Assembly (NCBI GenBank): GCA_005888755.1
Contig: VBBQ01000020.1
Coordinates: forward strand, 1-28,188
Source: Candidatus Bathyarchaeota archaeon
Lineage (GTDB): Archaea > Thermoproteota > Bathyarchaeia > 40CM-2-53-6
Direction of reading: 5' to 3'
Length of the DNA stretch: 28,188 bases
Under the pieces are notes generated by a model that was not told where the DNA came from, did no database searches, and worked only from the letters and a program-made list of their open reading frames with translations. The translations under genes were made by a program, and so were the position numbers. How positions within the stretch are numbered: position 1 is the first letter of the stretch; each line of letters opens with the position of its first letter. Positions 14,925 through 23,261 of the stretch are shown in pieces.

Positions 14925-15896
14925 ATGACCGCTGAAGTGCTAGATATTCAAGACCTAGACGGCGTCGGACCAGTCACCGCCAACAAACTCCGAGAGGCAG
15001 GCTACGACGATATCTCAGCCCTCGCAATCGCGCCAATCCGCGAGCTTGTCGAGAAAGCCGGTCTCGAGAGTAGCGTTGCCCACAAGATCAGCAAGGCCGC
15101 TCGCGAAACCATCCAGACAGACTTCGTCACTGCTAAGCAACTATGGGAACGACGTAAGACTCTCCTCCGCCTCAGCTTCGGATCAAGCAACCTCAACAAA
15201 CTGCTGGGTGGTGGACTTGAGACACAGGCTATCACCGAGTTCGTGGGTGAATTCGGAGCCGGTAAATCGCAGATATGTATGAAACTGAGTATCCAGACTC
15301 AACTTCCCGCAGCTGAAGGAGGATTGGAGGGAAAAGTCCTCTTCATCGACACGGAAGGAACCTTCGCAGCCCAACGAGTATTCCAGATGGCCCAGGCCAG
15401 CGGACAAGATGCAGACAAGATTCTTGACGGTATCATTTACAGCCGCGTTTACAACAGCGACCACCAGATACTTACCGTTGATCACGCTTTCAAGATCTGC
15501 AAAGAAGAAAACATCAAGCTACTAGTCGTCGACTCCATCCTCTCACACTTCCGCGGCGAATATATCGGCCGAGAGTCCCTCAGCGAACGACAGCAACGCT
15601 TGAACAGCCATCTCCACAAGCTCCTCCGCATCGCTCAAGCCCTCAACCTCGCAGTAGTTGTCACCAACCAGGTCCAGGCCAACCCGCAAGCCTTCTTCGG
15701 CGACCCTATGCGCCCCGCAGGCGGGAACATCATGGCTCACGCGTCCACACATCGTATCATGCTGAAAAAGTCCAGTCAGGGACTACGAGTGGCGAAAGTG
15801 ATAGACTCGCCCTATCTGCCAGAGTCAGAGACCTACTTCCACATCACAGAAAAAGGCGTCGAAGACGCTGTCCCACGAAACAAACGCGACGAATAG
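14925..15896 (+). CDS. radA: DNA repair and recombination protein RadA
   Basis: A 323-residue archaeal RecA/Rad51-family recombinase, which forms filaments on single-stranded DNA and catalyses strand exchange with ATP. The N-terminal helix-hairpin-helix domain spans about residues 8-60 (DLDGVGPVTANKLREAGYDD). Walker A is G-E-F-G-A-G-K-S at 108-115, Walker B LLVVDSI has its Asp at 203, and the DNA-binding loop 2 (GDPMRPAGGNIMAHAS) is intact. No intein is present. The ATG at 14925 gives a standard N-terminus. A TTATTTAGA lies only 7-14 nt upstream, so the functional TATA may instead be GAGATAAGC near 14886. The next gene, a degenerate RecA-fold paralogue, starts 21 nt after its stop. Confidence 0.97.
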   Translation: MTAEVLDIQDLDGVGPVTANKLREAGYDDISALAIAPIRELVEKAGLESSVAHKISKAARETIQTDFVTAKQLWERRKTLLRLSFGSSNLNKLLGGGLETQAITEFVGEFGAGKSQICMKLSIQTQLPAAEGGLEGKVLFIDTEGTFAAQRVFQMAQASGQDADKILDGIIYSRVYNSDHQILTVDHAFKICKEENIKLLVVDSILSHFRGEYIGRESLSERQQRLNSHLHKLLRIAQALNLAVVVTNQVQANPQAFFGDPMRPAGGNIMAHASTHRIMLKKSSQGLRVAKVIDSPYLPESETYFHITEKGVEDAVPRNKRDE

Positions 15897-15917
15897 GACC
15901 ACTACAATGAGCCGGAC

Positions 15918-16908
15918 ATGGGGACTCGAAATACTGTTGAGCCTCTTCAGCCAAAGACCTGGCAGCTAGACCAGGACCGATCGAGCGCTCAAGGCTATCT
16001 GTACAGTTGCAGTCTCTGTGATGAGGCGCTAGTTCTCTCTAAACCGTTCATCAATCCACGCAGAGTCCAGCTCGTCTTCCTGGACACCTGTCCGGGGTGC
16101 GGTTTCGAGCTTGAAAAAACTCTCAAGGTCCAGCCGTCAGCTCTTCCACCTGGAAAACGGTTCCTTACGAACACGATCTGCAAAAACGCGGAGGAGCTGT
16201 TCGATCCTGGGGAGCCTTTGGAGGCTAAGCTAAGCAGGGGGAGCAGTCTACTCCGAGATTTTCAGTCAAACCTTGCTACAGGGATTGAAGCGATTGATGA
16301 AACCCTTGCTCTCCGCTTTGGCCAGCTAGTCAGCCTTCAAGGCGAAGCGTCTAATGCCCTCAGCCATCTCATCTGCGTCCGGGCTATCAATCCTCTTCCA
16401 CCGGGACTGGATAGCGATGTCGTGTTTGTTGACGGGGGCAACGTTTTCGATGCGTACACCGTGTCGAAGCACGCTTTCAGCCTCGGGCTGGATCAGGAGA
16501 GGACTAAGCTTCACCCATCACCAGTTGAGCAGCCTCATAACTGACGAGCTCGCGCAGGCAATAGACCAATGCGATGCCAGGCTGGCGATCGTGTCAGACA
16601 TTACCGCTCTCTACTGTGATCCGGATGTCAAGGAGAAGAGGGAAGCGTTCGATCTATTCTCTAGAAATATTCGTTCCTTGGCCATACTTGCGGAACAGCG
16701 AAACATGATCATCGTTGTCACGAACCTGCAATCAAGAAGCAAGGCAATGGACGATGTTCTAGCTCGAACTGCCCACGTCTCCGCTGCACTACACGACAAA
16801 GGAACACACACTCAGGTGAACGTCACCAGACATCCGTTTATCCACGAAGACAAGACGGAGATTGTTACCTTAGACAATCAGACACTGACAAGATATCTCC
16901 AAGGCTGA
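15918..16908 (+). pseudogene. RadA-linked RecA-fold paralogue with zinc ribbon, inactive Walker A and +1 frameshift
   Basis: Two overlapping frames (15918-16544 and a second entering by about 16500 and ending at 16908) together read as one protein of about 330 residues. The N-terminus has a zinc ribbon (C31-x2-C34 and C58-x2-C61). The RecA-like core has the strand-loop at the Walker A position (GQLVSLQGEASNALSH) but no GKT/S, then VVFVDGGNVFDAYTVSKHAFSLGLD. The second frame continues SFTHHQLSSLI, a Walker B-like RLAIVSDI and MIIVVTNLQ. The switch, a +1 shift, falls at about 16495-16510; several residues usual between GLD and HQL also seem missing. The gene follows radA by 21 nt. Alternatives are a recent frameshift, a sequencing error or programmed frameshifting. 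An inactive RecA-fold partner of RadA is the inferred ancestral role. Confidence 0.7.
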
Positions 16909-16952
16909 TCCTCGGAAAAAGCGCTCGTGCGACGCAAAATCGCTGAACAATA

Positions 16953-16964
16953 CCCCCCTTTTTT
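16953..16964 (+). terminator. Probable T-run terminator of the radA transcript
   Basis: CCCCCC followed by TTTTTT about 45 nt after the stop of the radA-linked gene. Archaeal termination often uses such T runs. The remaining 200 nt up to the convergent polB end show no supported feature. Confidence 0.45.
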
Positions 16965-17168
16965 CCTGGAAGATTTCCTGTCCGCACCCATAATGGACGA
17001 GTCCAGCTGATCAAGGTGCAGTCTGTGCTTGGATGAGATGGTGTTTGCCTACTCTATCCCATGATTCCCGAACGATTTTCAGGCCAAAAAATTGTGATAG
17101 GCCCAGATTCGAGATTAGGGCTTATTCTGGGCGATTTCCTGGATATACCTGGCATGTTCTGCCATCTT

Positions 17169-20100
17169 TCAACCGATCCTCGGGGCGACCGGTTGCCTCA
17201 TCTGGCTTCCTCTGAACATGGATCGAAGATATTTGGCATCATACCCGAGAGGTAGGAGGAGATTTGCGGCTGACGAACATAGCAGGTCCACATACCGCTC
17301 CGAATCATAGACTGTGTCTTCACCAACAACCTCCGGCGGTAAAGCCGTGTGAGTCTGGTCACTGGTCAGAATGTAGCTGACCTGCTGCCCTGCGTGTACC
17401 GAACCTCCTTGTGCAACGAGATGTCTCGCGGCGATCGCCTGAGGAACCTGGTGAGTGTACTCATCTGGATTCTTGCTCAAGTTCCTGACTATCACAAGAT
17501 CCTCCAGAGGAACGTTGCGCTCTCGCAGCAAGAACACGAACTCTTCTAGGACCCTGAGAGTCCTTGGGATAAGAAGTCTGAACTCGCCAGAATCACGAGC
17601 CTCGGTAAATGTTTTGAGCATTTTCTCCTGGCACTTTCTAACGATCTCCGGAGTATCATGTCTCCGAAGATCTATTCCACGAACCTTGAGTGTCCCATCC
17701 TCGAAAATACCATAATACCGGTTAAGCACTCCCACCTTCGAGTCTATCTTTGAACTGAGAAAAACAATCCACTTGTAGACTCCCTCAAAAGAAATAGGCA
17801 GACCAAGTTTTTCACGTATGATCGTGCAGAGATCCTCATACTCTTCTCTCGTTGCTTTGGGCTTGCGTAGCCAGAAGGAATCGACTATTCCATGGACAAG
17901 CTCGAAACCATGAGCCTCGGCAAGAGCTGAGGCCTGTCCCAGAACTTTTCTGCTGAAAGCACAGGTCGCAATATGAGCATCTATCTTTCCAAACCGGGCA
18001 TTCTTGAATCCAAGATAGCCAAAGGAGTTGTGGATAAGGACGCCACCAGTTCCTGTAAAGAAAGCGGGAAAGTTCTCATCATCCGAGATCTCAAAACAAT
18101 ATACGAATCGAGAGGAAGATTCAATCTTCTCGATTTCTTTTACCGCGACAAAGCCAATATCAGAATCTAGTAGCTTCATGATTCGAGAGTGAGATTCTCG
18201 TAGTCGGGAAGAGTGTGGGTTTCCCGCTATTCTCTGAAGAGATCTTCTCGCACGTTCAGGGCAAACTCGGACTCTACCTTCTAGCCTGGGAGTTCTAACT
18301 GTACGGGTGAGAGTAGCGATTTCTTTGAGGCCGGATTGCTCTACTGGAAACATTTCAAAGATAGCATGGCGACAATCCGCGTGGCAACTAGTTCTAATCG
18401 TCTCAAAACGAGTTCTATGTTTCTTCTTGAGGAACAGTTCTTTGAAGGGGCGAAGCCCATTTGGGCCGACGAAATAAATTCTGTGAAGTCTTTTTCCTTT
18501 GATTATGTTGAAAGGTATTCCAAGGTGGAGGGCTAGGTATCCTATTTGCACCGCAAAATCGTAGGAGTGGGTTGCTATTGAGATGTGGTCTCGGTCCTTG
18601 TTTACGCTACCATCTCCAGCTACAAGTCCAGAAATGAACCCAAGGATCGCTTCTTGTGAAGCATTAAAGAGAAGAGGGGGGACTTTCAGCTTGCCAGTGG
18701 CAGATGAAGAGGGGAGTTCGAAGATTCGATTGAGAATCTGAACTAGGCTTATGCTGTTAACCTGAAGCACGAACATGTTAGCTTTGGATTCTTTGTACAA
18801 TCGGGCCGTAAGTCCAAACTTTGTTTTGATGATGTCAGTAAGATGATCGGCGATTTCACTTTCGTTTCCTCCCACATCGAGCCGTATGAAATTCTCTCCC
18901 GCACTTCCGTCTGCCACGTAAAATCCCAGAAAGAAGCCTAAGTCTTCATCCAAGTCGAGGGAAGCGGGTAGCCAAGCTACATGCCCTCCTGCTCTCCTGC
19001 CGCAGCCGATGATAGTGTCTGAGGATTGTTCGGGTAGGGATAGCAAGTCTAGATATCGAAAAGGGATTATTCCACTTTCACGCCACGTCTCTAAGTTCTG
19101 AATGTGCCTTCCTTCATTCTTCAGAACAACCTGAAGAGTGCTCGAAGAAGACTTCACGACTGCTCGGAAGCTATCACTCTTGGCGCGCCAAAGGTCGCTC
19201 TCTGTCTGGCCTATCTCGTGTCTGACTCGTTCTAGAAGGTCTAATCTCGAAACTGTTGTATTGTGTACGATGCGTTTGGCTACCGGTACAAGGTCCCCTT
19301 TTGACAGATTCTCAGCGTTTATTTCAACTAGGCGACCACTTCTCAGAACATAAAATGAGTGGTTAGCAGTGCATTTTACCTGTCTACCATCATCCATTCT
19401 TACCGTAAGGAGTTTTTCTGGGGAAGGAGTCTTGATTAGTTTTGAGACTCTGCAAAATTTTGATTTTAGGTTCTTATCCACTCCTGCAACATACAATTCC
19501 TGATGACACTCAAAAACTCCTACATCATCGCCTAATTGCTGGTCGACTACTTTGCCAATTTGTTGGTAACCTATCTCTCCATTCTGAGAGATCAGTACAG
19601 GTGATTCAGGTGGTAGGCAACAGACTAGTATCCACTTTAACGCCGCTTGGCGGCGATCATAAAGCCCCTTCAACTCTTCGTCCTTGACGGTTTTCTTTGC
19701 GATCTTGTACCGGGCTCGTTTGTCGAGAAGTATTTTCAGGGAGAGAGGAACGATGCCTGCCGATTGCTCGCAGATGTTGAAGCGGAGCTCTGGAACACGG
19801 TTCGCGGAATCCGGACAACAGGTACAGTTGACGGTCTCGCCGCTGAGGTTCTTCTGTGTCATGAGTGTCGGATAGAGACCGGCAAAGTCCAGCTCTCCAA
19901 CATGATCATGGATGCCGATCTGGGGCTGGTAGATGAATCCGCCACGGTCGGCCATAACTAGCTCTCCGCTGTTCTTCAGTTCTTCAGGCTGATTCTTGTT
20001 CCATGGAATGAGGACGTCTCGTTTGACCGCGTGGTATAGCTGGAGGCTTGTCATGTTAGTGCCGATAGTAGCACGGCTGGCTCTCTGGATCGGCATGATA

Positions 20101-21017
20101 CATGTCCTTGAGACTTCGAACAGGCCTTCAAGCCCGCAGTCGGCACTCACGTAGGCGTTGTTCTGGTCCACGTGCAACCTGCCTAAAAGCCGGGCGGCTG
20201 TCTCACGATACAGTATCTTGCCGTAGGAGAAGTAGCTGTGGCCCTGAACCTCATAGACTCTAAGGGGTGAGATGTCTCGGCCGAGGATCAGCTTGTCTAG
20301 AATTCCAAGCTCTTGCGCTCTTCGAGCAAGATATGGGAAGATGAAAGAATCGCCACCATGGGTCATGATCACGTCAGGGTCTTCTAGCCTGAAGGCCTCT
20401 ACCAGTCCGAGGATCTTGTCTATTTCATTGCCCGAGTTTAGGGCGAGTATCTCTTTTTCGTCGCGGCTAAAGTGGAACGAGGCTAGTTTATCGTCGAAGC
20501 TCCGAATTTTCCTTATCTTCTCTGTCTTGATCTCAAAACTGATTTCTTTTAGCGGTGGTAGTTGATAATCAATGGATTCTCTTGAGTCTTTGAGAGTCCA
20601 GCTAACTCCTCGACTGGTTTCTTCTGCTTCAACAAACGCTAGCGGGAAGAGGCTCTTGCGATAAAGGTACATCTGCGGCGAGGGGACGTCGATATCGTAG
20701 AAGCGGAACTTGGAATAACGCCCGAACTGTTCGAGCTTCCTGGCTAGTCCTACTGCTTCCTGGTCTCCATCAACTTCTACCTCTAGTACCCTCGATTTTT
20801 CGCGGTCGCCAGCCTTCTCGTACCTCTCGACGAAAATAGCGTTTTCAAGACCGGGACGACAAGCGAGATCTAAGAGATCTCGAAAACTTCCACCTATGTG
20901 GATCTTTGGCTTCCAGGGGTCGGTGAGTCTTACGCAACTACCATCTGTTTTCTTTAGCCATATGACCATCTGGCCGGCTTTGTGGTAGAGGTCGAGAATC
21001 CAGCCTGCGTGCTTCAA
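17169..21017 (-). CDS. polB: Family B DNA polymerase with intein; catalytic motifs degenerate
   Basis: A 1282-residue precursor: 751 residues of PolB plus a 531-residue intein (residues 467-997). Motif A is present (ELDFAGLYPT, D377). Motif B reads K461-WILVC|SFGYLGFKNARFG, lacking the usual N-S of KxxxNSxYG, and is where the intein sits. Motif C reads H-G-I-V-D-S (1042-1047) in place of Y-G-D-T-D-S, so one of the two catalytic aspartates is gone. Exonuclease motif I is FEIKT for DIE (161-165), and motif II GGDSFIFP lacks the N and final D; a YxxxD-like motif III remains (YVSAD). This matches what is known of apparently inactivated archaeal PolB2-type polymerases, though that assignment is by motif only. 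A structural or accessory role in replication or repair is inferred. The start is TTG at 21015-21017, with an in-frame stop just upstream. Confidence 0.92.
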   Translation of the reverse strand: MKHAGWILDLYHKAGQMVIWLKKTDGSCVRLTDPWKPKIHIGGSFRDLLDLACRPGLENAIFVERYEKAGDREKSRVLEVEVDGDQEAVGLARKLEQFGRYSKFRFYDIDVPSPQMYLYRKSLFPLAFVEAEETSRGVSWTLKDSRESIDYQLPPLKEISFEIKTEKIRKIRSFDDKLASFHFSRDEKEILALNSGNEIDKILGLVEAFRLEDPDVIMTHGGDSFIFPYLARRAQELGILDKLILGRDISPLRVYEVQGHSYFSYGKILYRETAARLLGRLHVDQNNAYVSADCGLEGLFEVSRTCIMPIQRASRATIGTNMTSLQLYHAVKRDVLIPWNKNQPEELKNSGELVMADRGGFIYQPQIGIHDHVGELDFAGLYPTLMTQKNLSGETVNCTCCPDSANRVPELRFNICEQSAGIVPLSLKILLDKRARYKIAKKTVKDEELKGLYDRRQAALKWILVCCLPPESPVLISQNGEIGYQQIGKVVDQQLGDDVGVFECHQELYVAGVDKNLKSKFCRVSKLIKTPSPEKLLTVRMDDGRQVKCTANHSFYVLRSGRLVEINAENLSKGDLVPVAKRIVHNTTVSRLDLLERVRHEIGQTESDLWRAKSDSFRAVVKSSSSTLQVVLKNEGRHIQNLETWRESGIIPFRYLDLLSLPEQSSDTIIGCGRRAGGHVAWLPASLDLDEDLGFFLGFYVADGSAGENFIRLDVGGNESEIADHLTDIIKTKFGLTARLYKESKANMFVLQVNSISLVQILNRIFELPSSSATGKLKVPPLLFNASQEAILGFISGLVAGDGSVNKDRDHISIATHSYDFAVQIGYLALHLGIPFNIIKGKRLHRIYFVGPNGLRPFKELFLKKKHRTRFETIRTSCHADCRHAIFEMFPVEQSGLKEIATLTRTVRTPRLEGRVRVCPERARRSLQRIAGNPHSSRLRESHSRIMKLLDSDIGFVAVKEIEKIESSSRFVYCFEISDDENFPAFFTGTGGVLIHNSFGYLGFKNARFGKIDAHIATCAFSRKVLGQASALAEAHGFELVHGIVDSFWLRKPKATREEYEDLCTIIREKLGLPISFEGVYKWIVFLSSKIDSKVGVLNRYYGIFEDGTLKVRGIDLRRHDTPEIVRKCQEKMLKTFTEARDSGEFRLLIPRTLRVLEEFVFLLRERNVPLEDLVIVRNLSKNPDEYTHQVPQAIAARHLVAQGGSVHAGQQVSYILTSDQTHTALPPEVVGEDTVYDSERYVDLLCSSAANLLLPLGYDAKYLRSMFRGSQMRQPVAPRIG
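18027..19619 (-). other. Intein with LAGLIDADG homing endonuclease in PolB motif B
   Basis: The 531-residue intervening protein starts with C (CLPPESPVL) and ends GGVLIHN before the extein serine, so all canonical splice-junction residues are present: first Cys, penultimate His, last Asn, +1 Ser. Block B (TANHSFYV, intein residues 84-91) holds the TxxH. Two LAGLIDADG helices are visible: LGFFLGFYVADGS (227-239), written here as D-containing ADG, and LGFISGLVAGDGS (326-338), so the homing endonuclease looks complete. It should self-splice to join ILVC and SFGY. The frame is intact throughout, consistent with a recent or active mobile intein. Confidence 0.9.
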
Positions 21018-21175
21018 GCCCTACAGCCTAAGCAGGGTTAGCCTGGGGCCAGGTCTAATCCAGGAGAGAGCGGTGAACTCGATAATGAAACTATTGGGTT
21101 GGGGACGATGGGGGAGGCTAGCAAAAGCCCAATAACTCTACCTAAGAGGGAACACATCGGAGGGACAATGTCAGC

Positions 21176-21640
21176 GTGACGGTTGGAAATCCGAAGAGTT
21201 CCTGGCATAACACTGCCATGTTCCTGCTTGTACTCGCATCGCTAGCGATGTTCGGAACCATCGCCTATACCATCACCCTCCAAGACATCACCAACTATGC
21301 AATCACCTACATCACCGGTCTACTGATCAGCGTCACAGGCATCCTGCTCGGCCTATCAGGAATCTTGCCAGTATCAAAGTCGCTAGAGAGAATGAAGCTG
21401 CAAGTCACGCTCACAATAACAACTCTCCTTTGGCTGGTCGCAACCATCATGATCGCCCTGACCAACGGGTTCACCTTCACCACTTCGACGCCTCTACTTC
21501 GATATCAGTTCCTTACAGGAGTCGGACTATTCACCATACTCGTAGTATTCTACTCGACCTCGACGATAGAGGCTACAAGACAACGGCTTATCGCCGCACA
21601 AGCTGCAAAAGCAGGCCAGCCCGGAAACACGACTGGCTAA
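21176..21640 (+). CDS. Four-helix membrane protein, unknown function
   Basis: A 154-residue protein with four predicted membrane helices (about residues 15-33, 44-65, 77-95 and 112-127) and a polar Ala/Gln/Gly-rich C-terminal tail. No enzymatic or transport motif is recognised. The start is GTG at 21176. A strong GGAGGG (21159-21164) lies 11 nt upstream and only 3 nt before an ATG at 21168 that opens a three-codon frame (ATG-TCA-GCG-TGA) overlapping the GTG. The gene is divergent from polB and convergent with the next membrane protein gene, 46 nt apart. Confidence 0.75.
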   Translation: MTVGNPKSSWHNTAMFLLVLASLAMFGTIAYTITLQDITNYAITYITGLLISVTGILLGLSGILPVSKSLERMKLQVTLTITTLLWLVATIMIALTNGFTFTTSTPLLRYQFLTGVGLFTILVVFYSTSTIEATRQRLIAAQAAKAGQPGNTTG

Positions 21641-21686
21641 TCTGGCACAATGAAGGGTTGTAGGAATCGTTCTAATACTGGTGGGA

Positions 21687-22043
21687 TTACCGCCAGAAGG
21701 CCCACCAGGGCTTCAGCTCTGCAGCGAGGAGTCCTAGGACCCCAGCTGCCAGGACGAGAAGCACTGAGGTGCCTGCGCCTCCCATCAATACGAACAGGAT
21801 GATTCCAGCGATCAATGTCATAATGCCGCCGAGCTTCCGGATGCCTGTGTAGATCATCCAGCCTCCTAGAATAGCGCCGAGGCCGAAAAGGAAGACTAGG
21901 CCATTGATCGCGAGAGAGCCAATGCTTAGACGGGAAAGCCCGCCGAGGGCGGATACGACAACTAGTACGCCGCCTATCAGGGCGAGGACGAAGGCGAGGA
22001 GCGATAGCAGCCTATGCATCTTCAAAGGCATCTTCAACCTCAT
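21687..22043 (-). CDS. Small four-helix membrane protein, unknown function
   Basis: A 118-residue, highly hydrophobic Gly/Leu-rich protein with about four membrane helices (12-32, 44-66, 72-88 and 92-108), a basic N-terminus (MRLKMPLKMHR) and an aromatic C-terminus (KPWWAFWR). This layout resembles many archaeal hypothetical membrane proteins of the SPW/DUF type, but I cannot name a family. The ATG at 22043 is the first of three in-frame methionines (residues 1, 5 and 9). It is probably monocistronic. Confidence 0.75.
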   Translation of the reverse strand: MRLKMPLKMHRLLSLLAFVLALIGGVLVVVSALGGLSRLSIGSLAINGLVFLFGLGAILGGWMIYTGIRKLGGIMTLIAGIILFVLMGGAGTSVLLVLAAGVLGLLAAELKPWWAFWR

Positions 22044-22516
22044 AGTCTTGAAAATGGTCTCGGATCAGATGATAATTCAACGGATTTGAACAGGGAACTT
22101 GTGATTATTCGCTCTCATCGATAATCTGGCTTGCGTTAGCAGATCGAAAGGCAAATGTCTCTCTTGCTTATCGCCTGCGTTCTTGTGGACGTAATACGCG
22201 CGTTGGCCTCGTCTCGGGAATTACTTTCGCCCGGGTCCGCGGAGACCGCTCATGCCACGCGAGGTGCCCTCAAAGGGTCCATTTTTTTCTCTGACCCTTT
22301 TCTGTCTGGGCTGGACTACGAGCTTGTTTCTTTGAGACCGGTGTGTTATCGGCTTGTCTCGGCTTTTTCGATCCCCGTAGATTCCCCTAGGGATAAGCGT
22401 GGAAAATCATGTTCTAGAAATTGCGGGCTTGGATTCCGGATCCGGGCTTGTTTTAGGCTTAAAACACGTTCAAAGTGGAAAGATTATGATAGAGGAACTC
22501 GAAGAAATAGGGAGAA
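22044..22516. other. Gene-poor 473-nt stretch
   Basis: An open frame of 135 codons (22155-22562) exists, but it overlaps the well-supported gene at 22517 in another frame and has no recognisable motif. I regard it as non-coding, or at most decayed sequence. Notable content is a hairpin at 22272-22300, short palindromes (CCGGATCCGG near 22438) and a TATA-like GGCTTAAAAC at 22457-22465 for the downstream gene. Confidence 0.4.
22272..22300. repeat. Perfect 8-bp inverted repeat with T-rich loop
   Basis: AAAGGGTC (22272-22279) and its exact complement GACCCTTT (22293-22300) flank a 13-nt loop containing seven T. In RNA this makes a stable stem. It may be a terminator or a small structured RNA element; nothing nearby decides which. 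Confidence 0.5.
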
Positions 22517-22813
22517 ATGTCTGAGAAGAAACGAGTGCCTCCTTGGGAACGCGCCCAGCTAAGCTTCACGCTAGCGGAACGCAGGCGTCTCCGAAAAGTC
22601 GAAGAAAACGAACGCCCAGGCAAGGCACGCTTACTGGATCTGGAAGAGAACAGGAAGCGTCTCGCGGAGATCAGGAAACATTTCTGCCCGGATTGTCAAC
22701 GCTACATCCGTAGCGACCAATTGGCGAAGGAGGAGCAGAAGATCGGCGAAGAACAAGGCTTCTGCAAATGCGCAAAAAACAATCCTAGGACGGATCCCGA
22801 AAAACTAGCTTAG
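22517..22813 (+). CDS. Small charged protein with CxxC...CxC putative zinc site
   Basis: A 98-residue, highly charged protein: a basic/acidic helical first half (ERRRLRKVEENERPGKARLLDLEENRKRLAEIRKH) and then C57-P-D-C60 and C83-K-C85, a probable single zinc-binding site. The ATG at 22517 is preceded by GGGAG (22509-22514) and a TATA-like element at 22457-22465. It converges on the double zinc-ribbon gene with a 16-nt gap. I do not recognise the family; a nucleic-acid or protein-binding adaptor is a guess. Confidence 0.7.
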   Translation: MSEKKRVPPWERAQLSFTLAERRRLRKVEENERPGKARLLDLEENRKRLAEIRKHFCPDCQRYIRSDQLAKEEQKIGEEQGFCKCAKNNPRTDPEKLA

Positions 22814-22829
22814 ATTGAGTACTAGTATT

Positions 22830-23093
22830 CTAAGACCTTAGACGCGTGCCACAGTTGTGGCAATAGTTCTTTCCAAGACTTTGAGTGCTGCATGATGGGC
22901 ATCTGAGTCTCGTGCCGCAATTGCTGCAGAACCTCCAACCAGCGGACTGCACGTGACCGCATAACGGGCAAGTCTCCTGCGGCTGAGGCGGTACTAGGAG
23001 TAGCAAACCCATTGTTGACGCTGACTGCATCGCCTGTCCGAGAGGAGTCTGCGCTGTTACTGAAATCGGTTGATGGACGTGCATTCCTGTCAT
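22830..23093 (-). CDS. Double zinc-ribbon protein
   Basis: An 87-residue protein whose C-terminal half is two consecutive zinc ribbons: C42-PL-C45...C56-SN-C59 and C65-PS-C68...C78-HN-C81, each ending CGTRL. The N-terminal 40 residues are a low-complexity linker with a short hydrophobic patch (MGLLLLVP, 28-35). Such double zinc ribbons are common archaeal protein- or nucleic-acid-binding modules, often attached to membrane or regulatory proteins; alone, the function is unknown. The ATG at 23091-23093 is supported by a TATA box 20-30 nt upstream on the minus strand, predicting a leaderless or near-leaderless message. Confidence 0.85.
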   Translation of the reverse strand: MTGMHVHQPISVTAQTPLGQAMQSASTMGLLLLVPPQPQETCPLCGHVQSAGWRFCSNCGTRLRCPSCSTQSLGKNYCHNCGTRLRS

Positions 23094-23112
23094 AGATGGC
23101 TACCCTCCGGCT

Positions 23113-23124
23113 CAAATAGATTCT
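23113..23124 (-). promoter_or_regulatory. TATA box for the double zinc-ribbon gene
   Basis: The minus strand reads AATCTATTTGAG, centred about 26 nt before the ATG at 23093, suggesting a leaderless transcript. Confidence 0.5.
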
Positions 23125-23261
23125 TGATCCCTCTCACGTTGCCTCCCGCGGAAATGGTTCAAGGAGCAGATTCGAGCAGAAGACAGTCGCCGAGTGCGGA
23201 TAAGGGTAACACGAGACTTACGATTGACGCCCGAACCTTGAGCAAAGCGTAGTGCCTTGCT

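Noticed and set aside
22155-22562. 135-codon plus-strand frame
   Set aside because: It overlaps the better supported gene at 22517 in another frame, and its sequence shows no domain or consistent composition.
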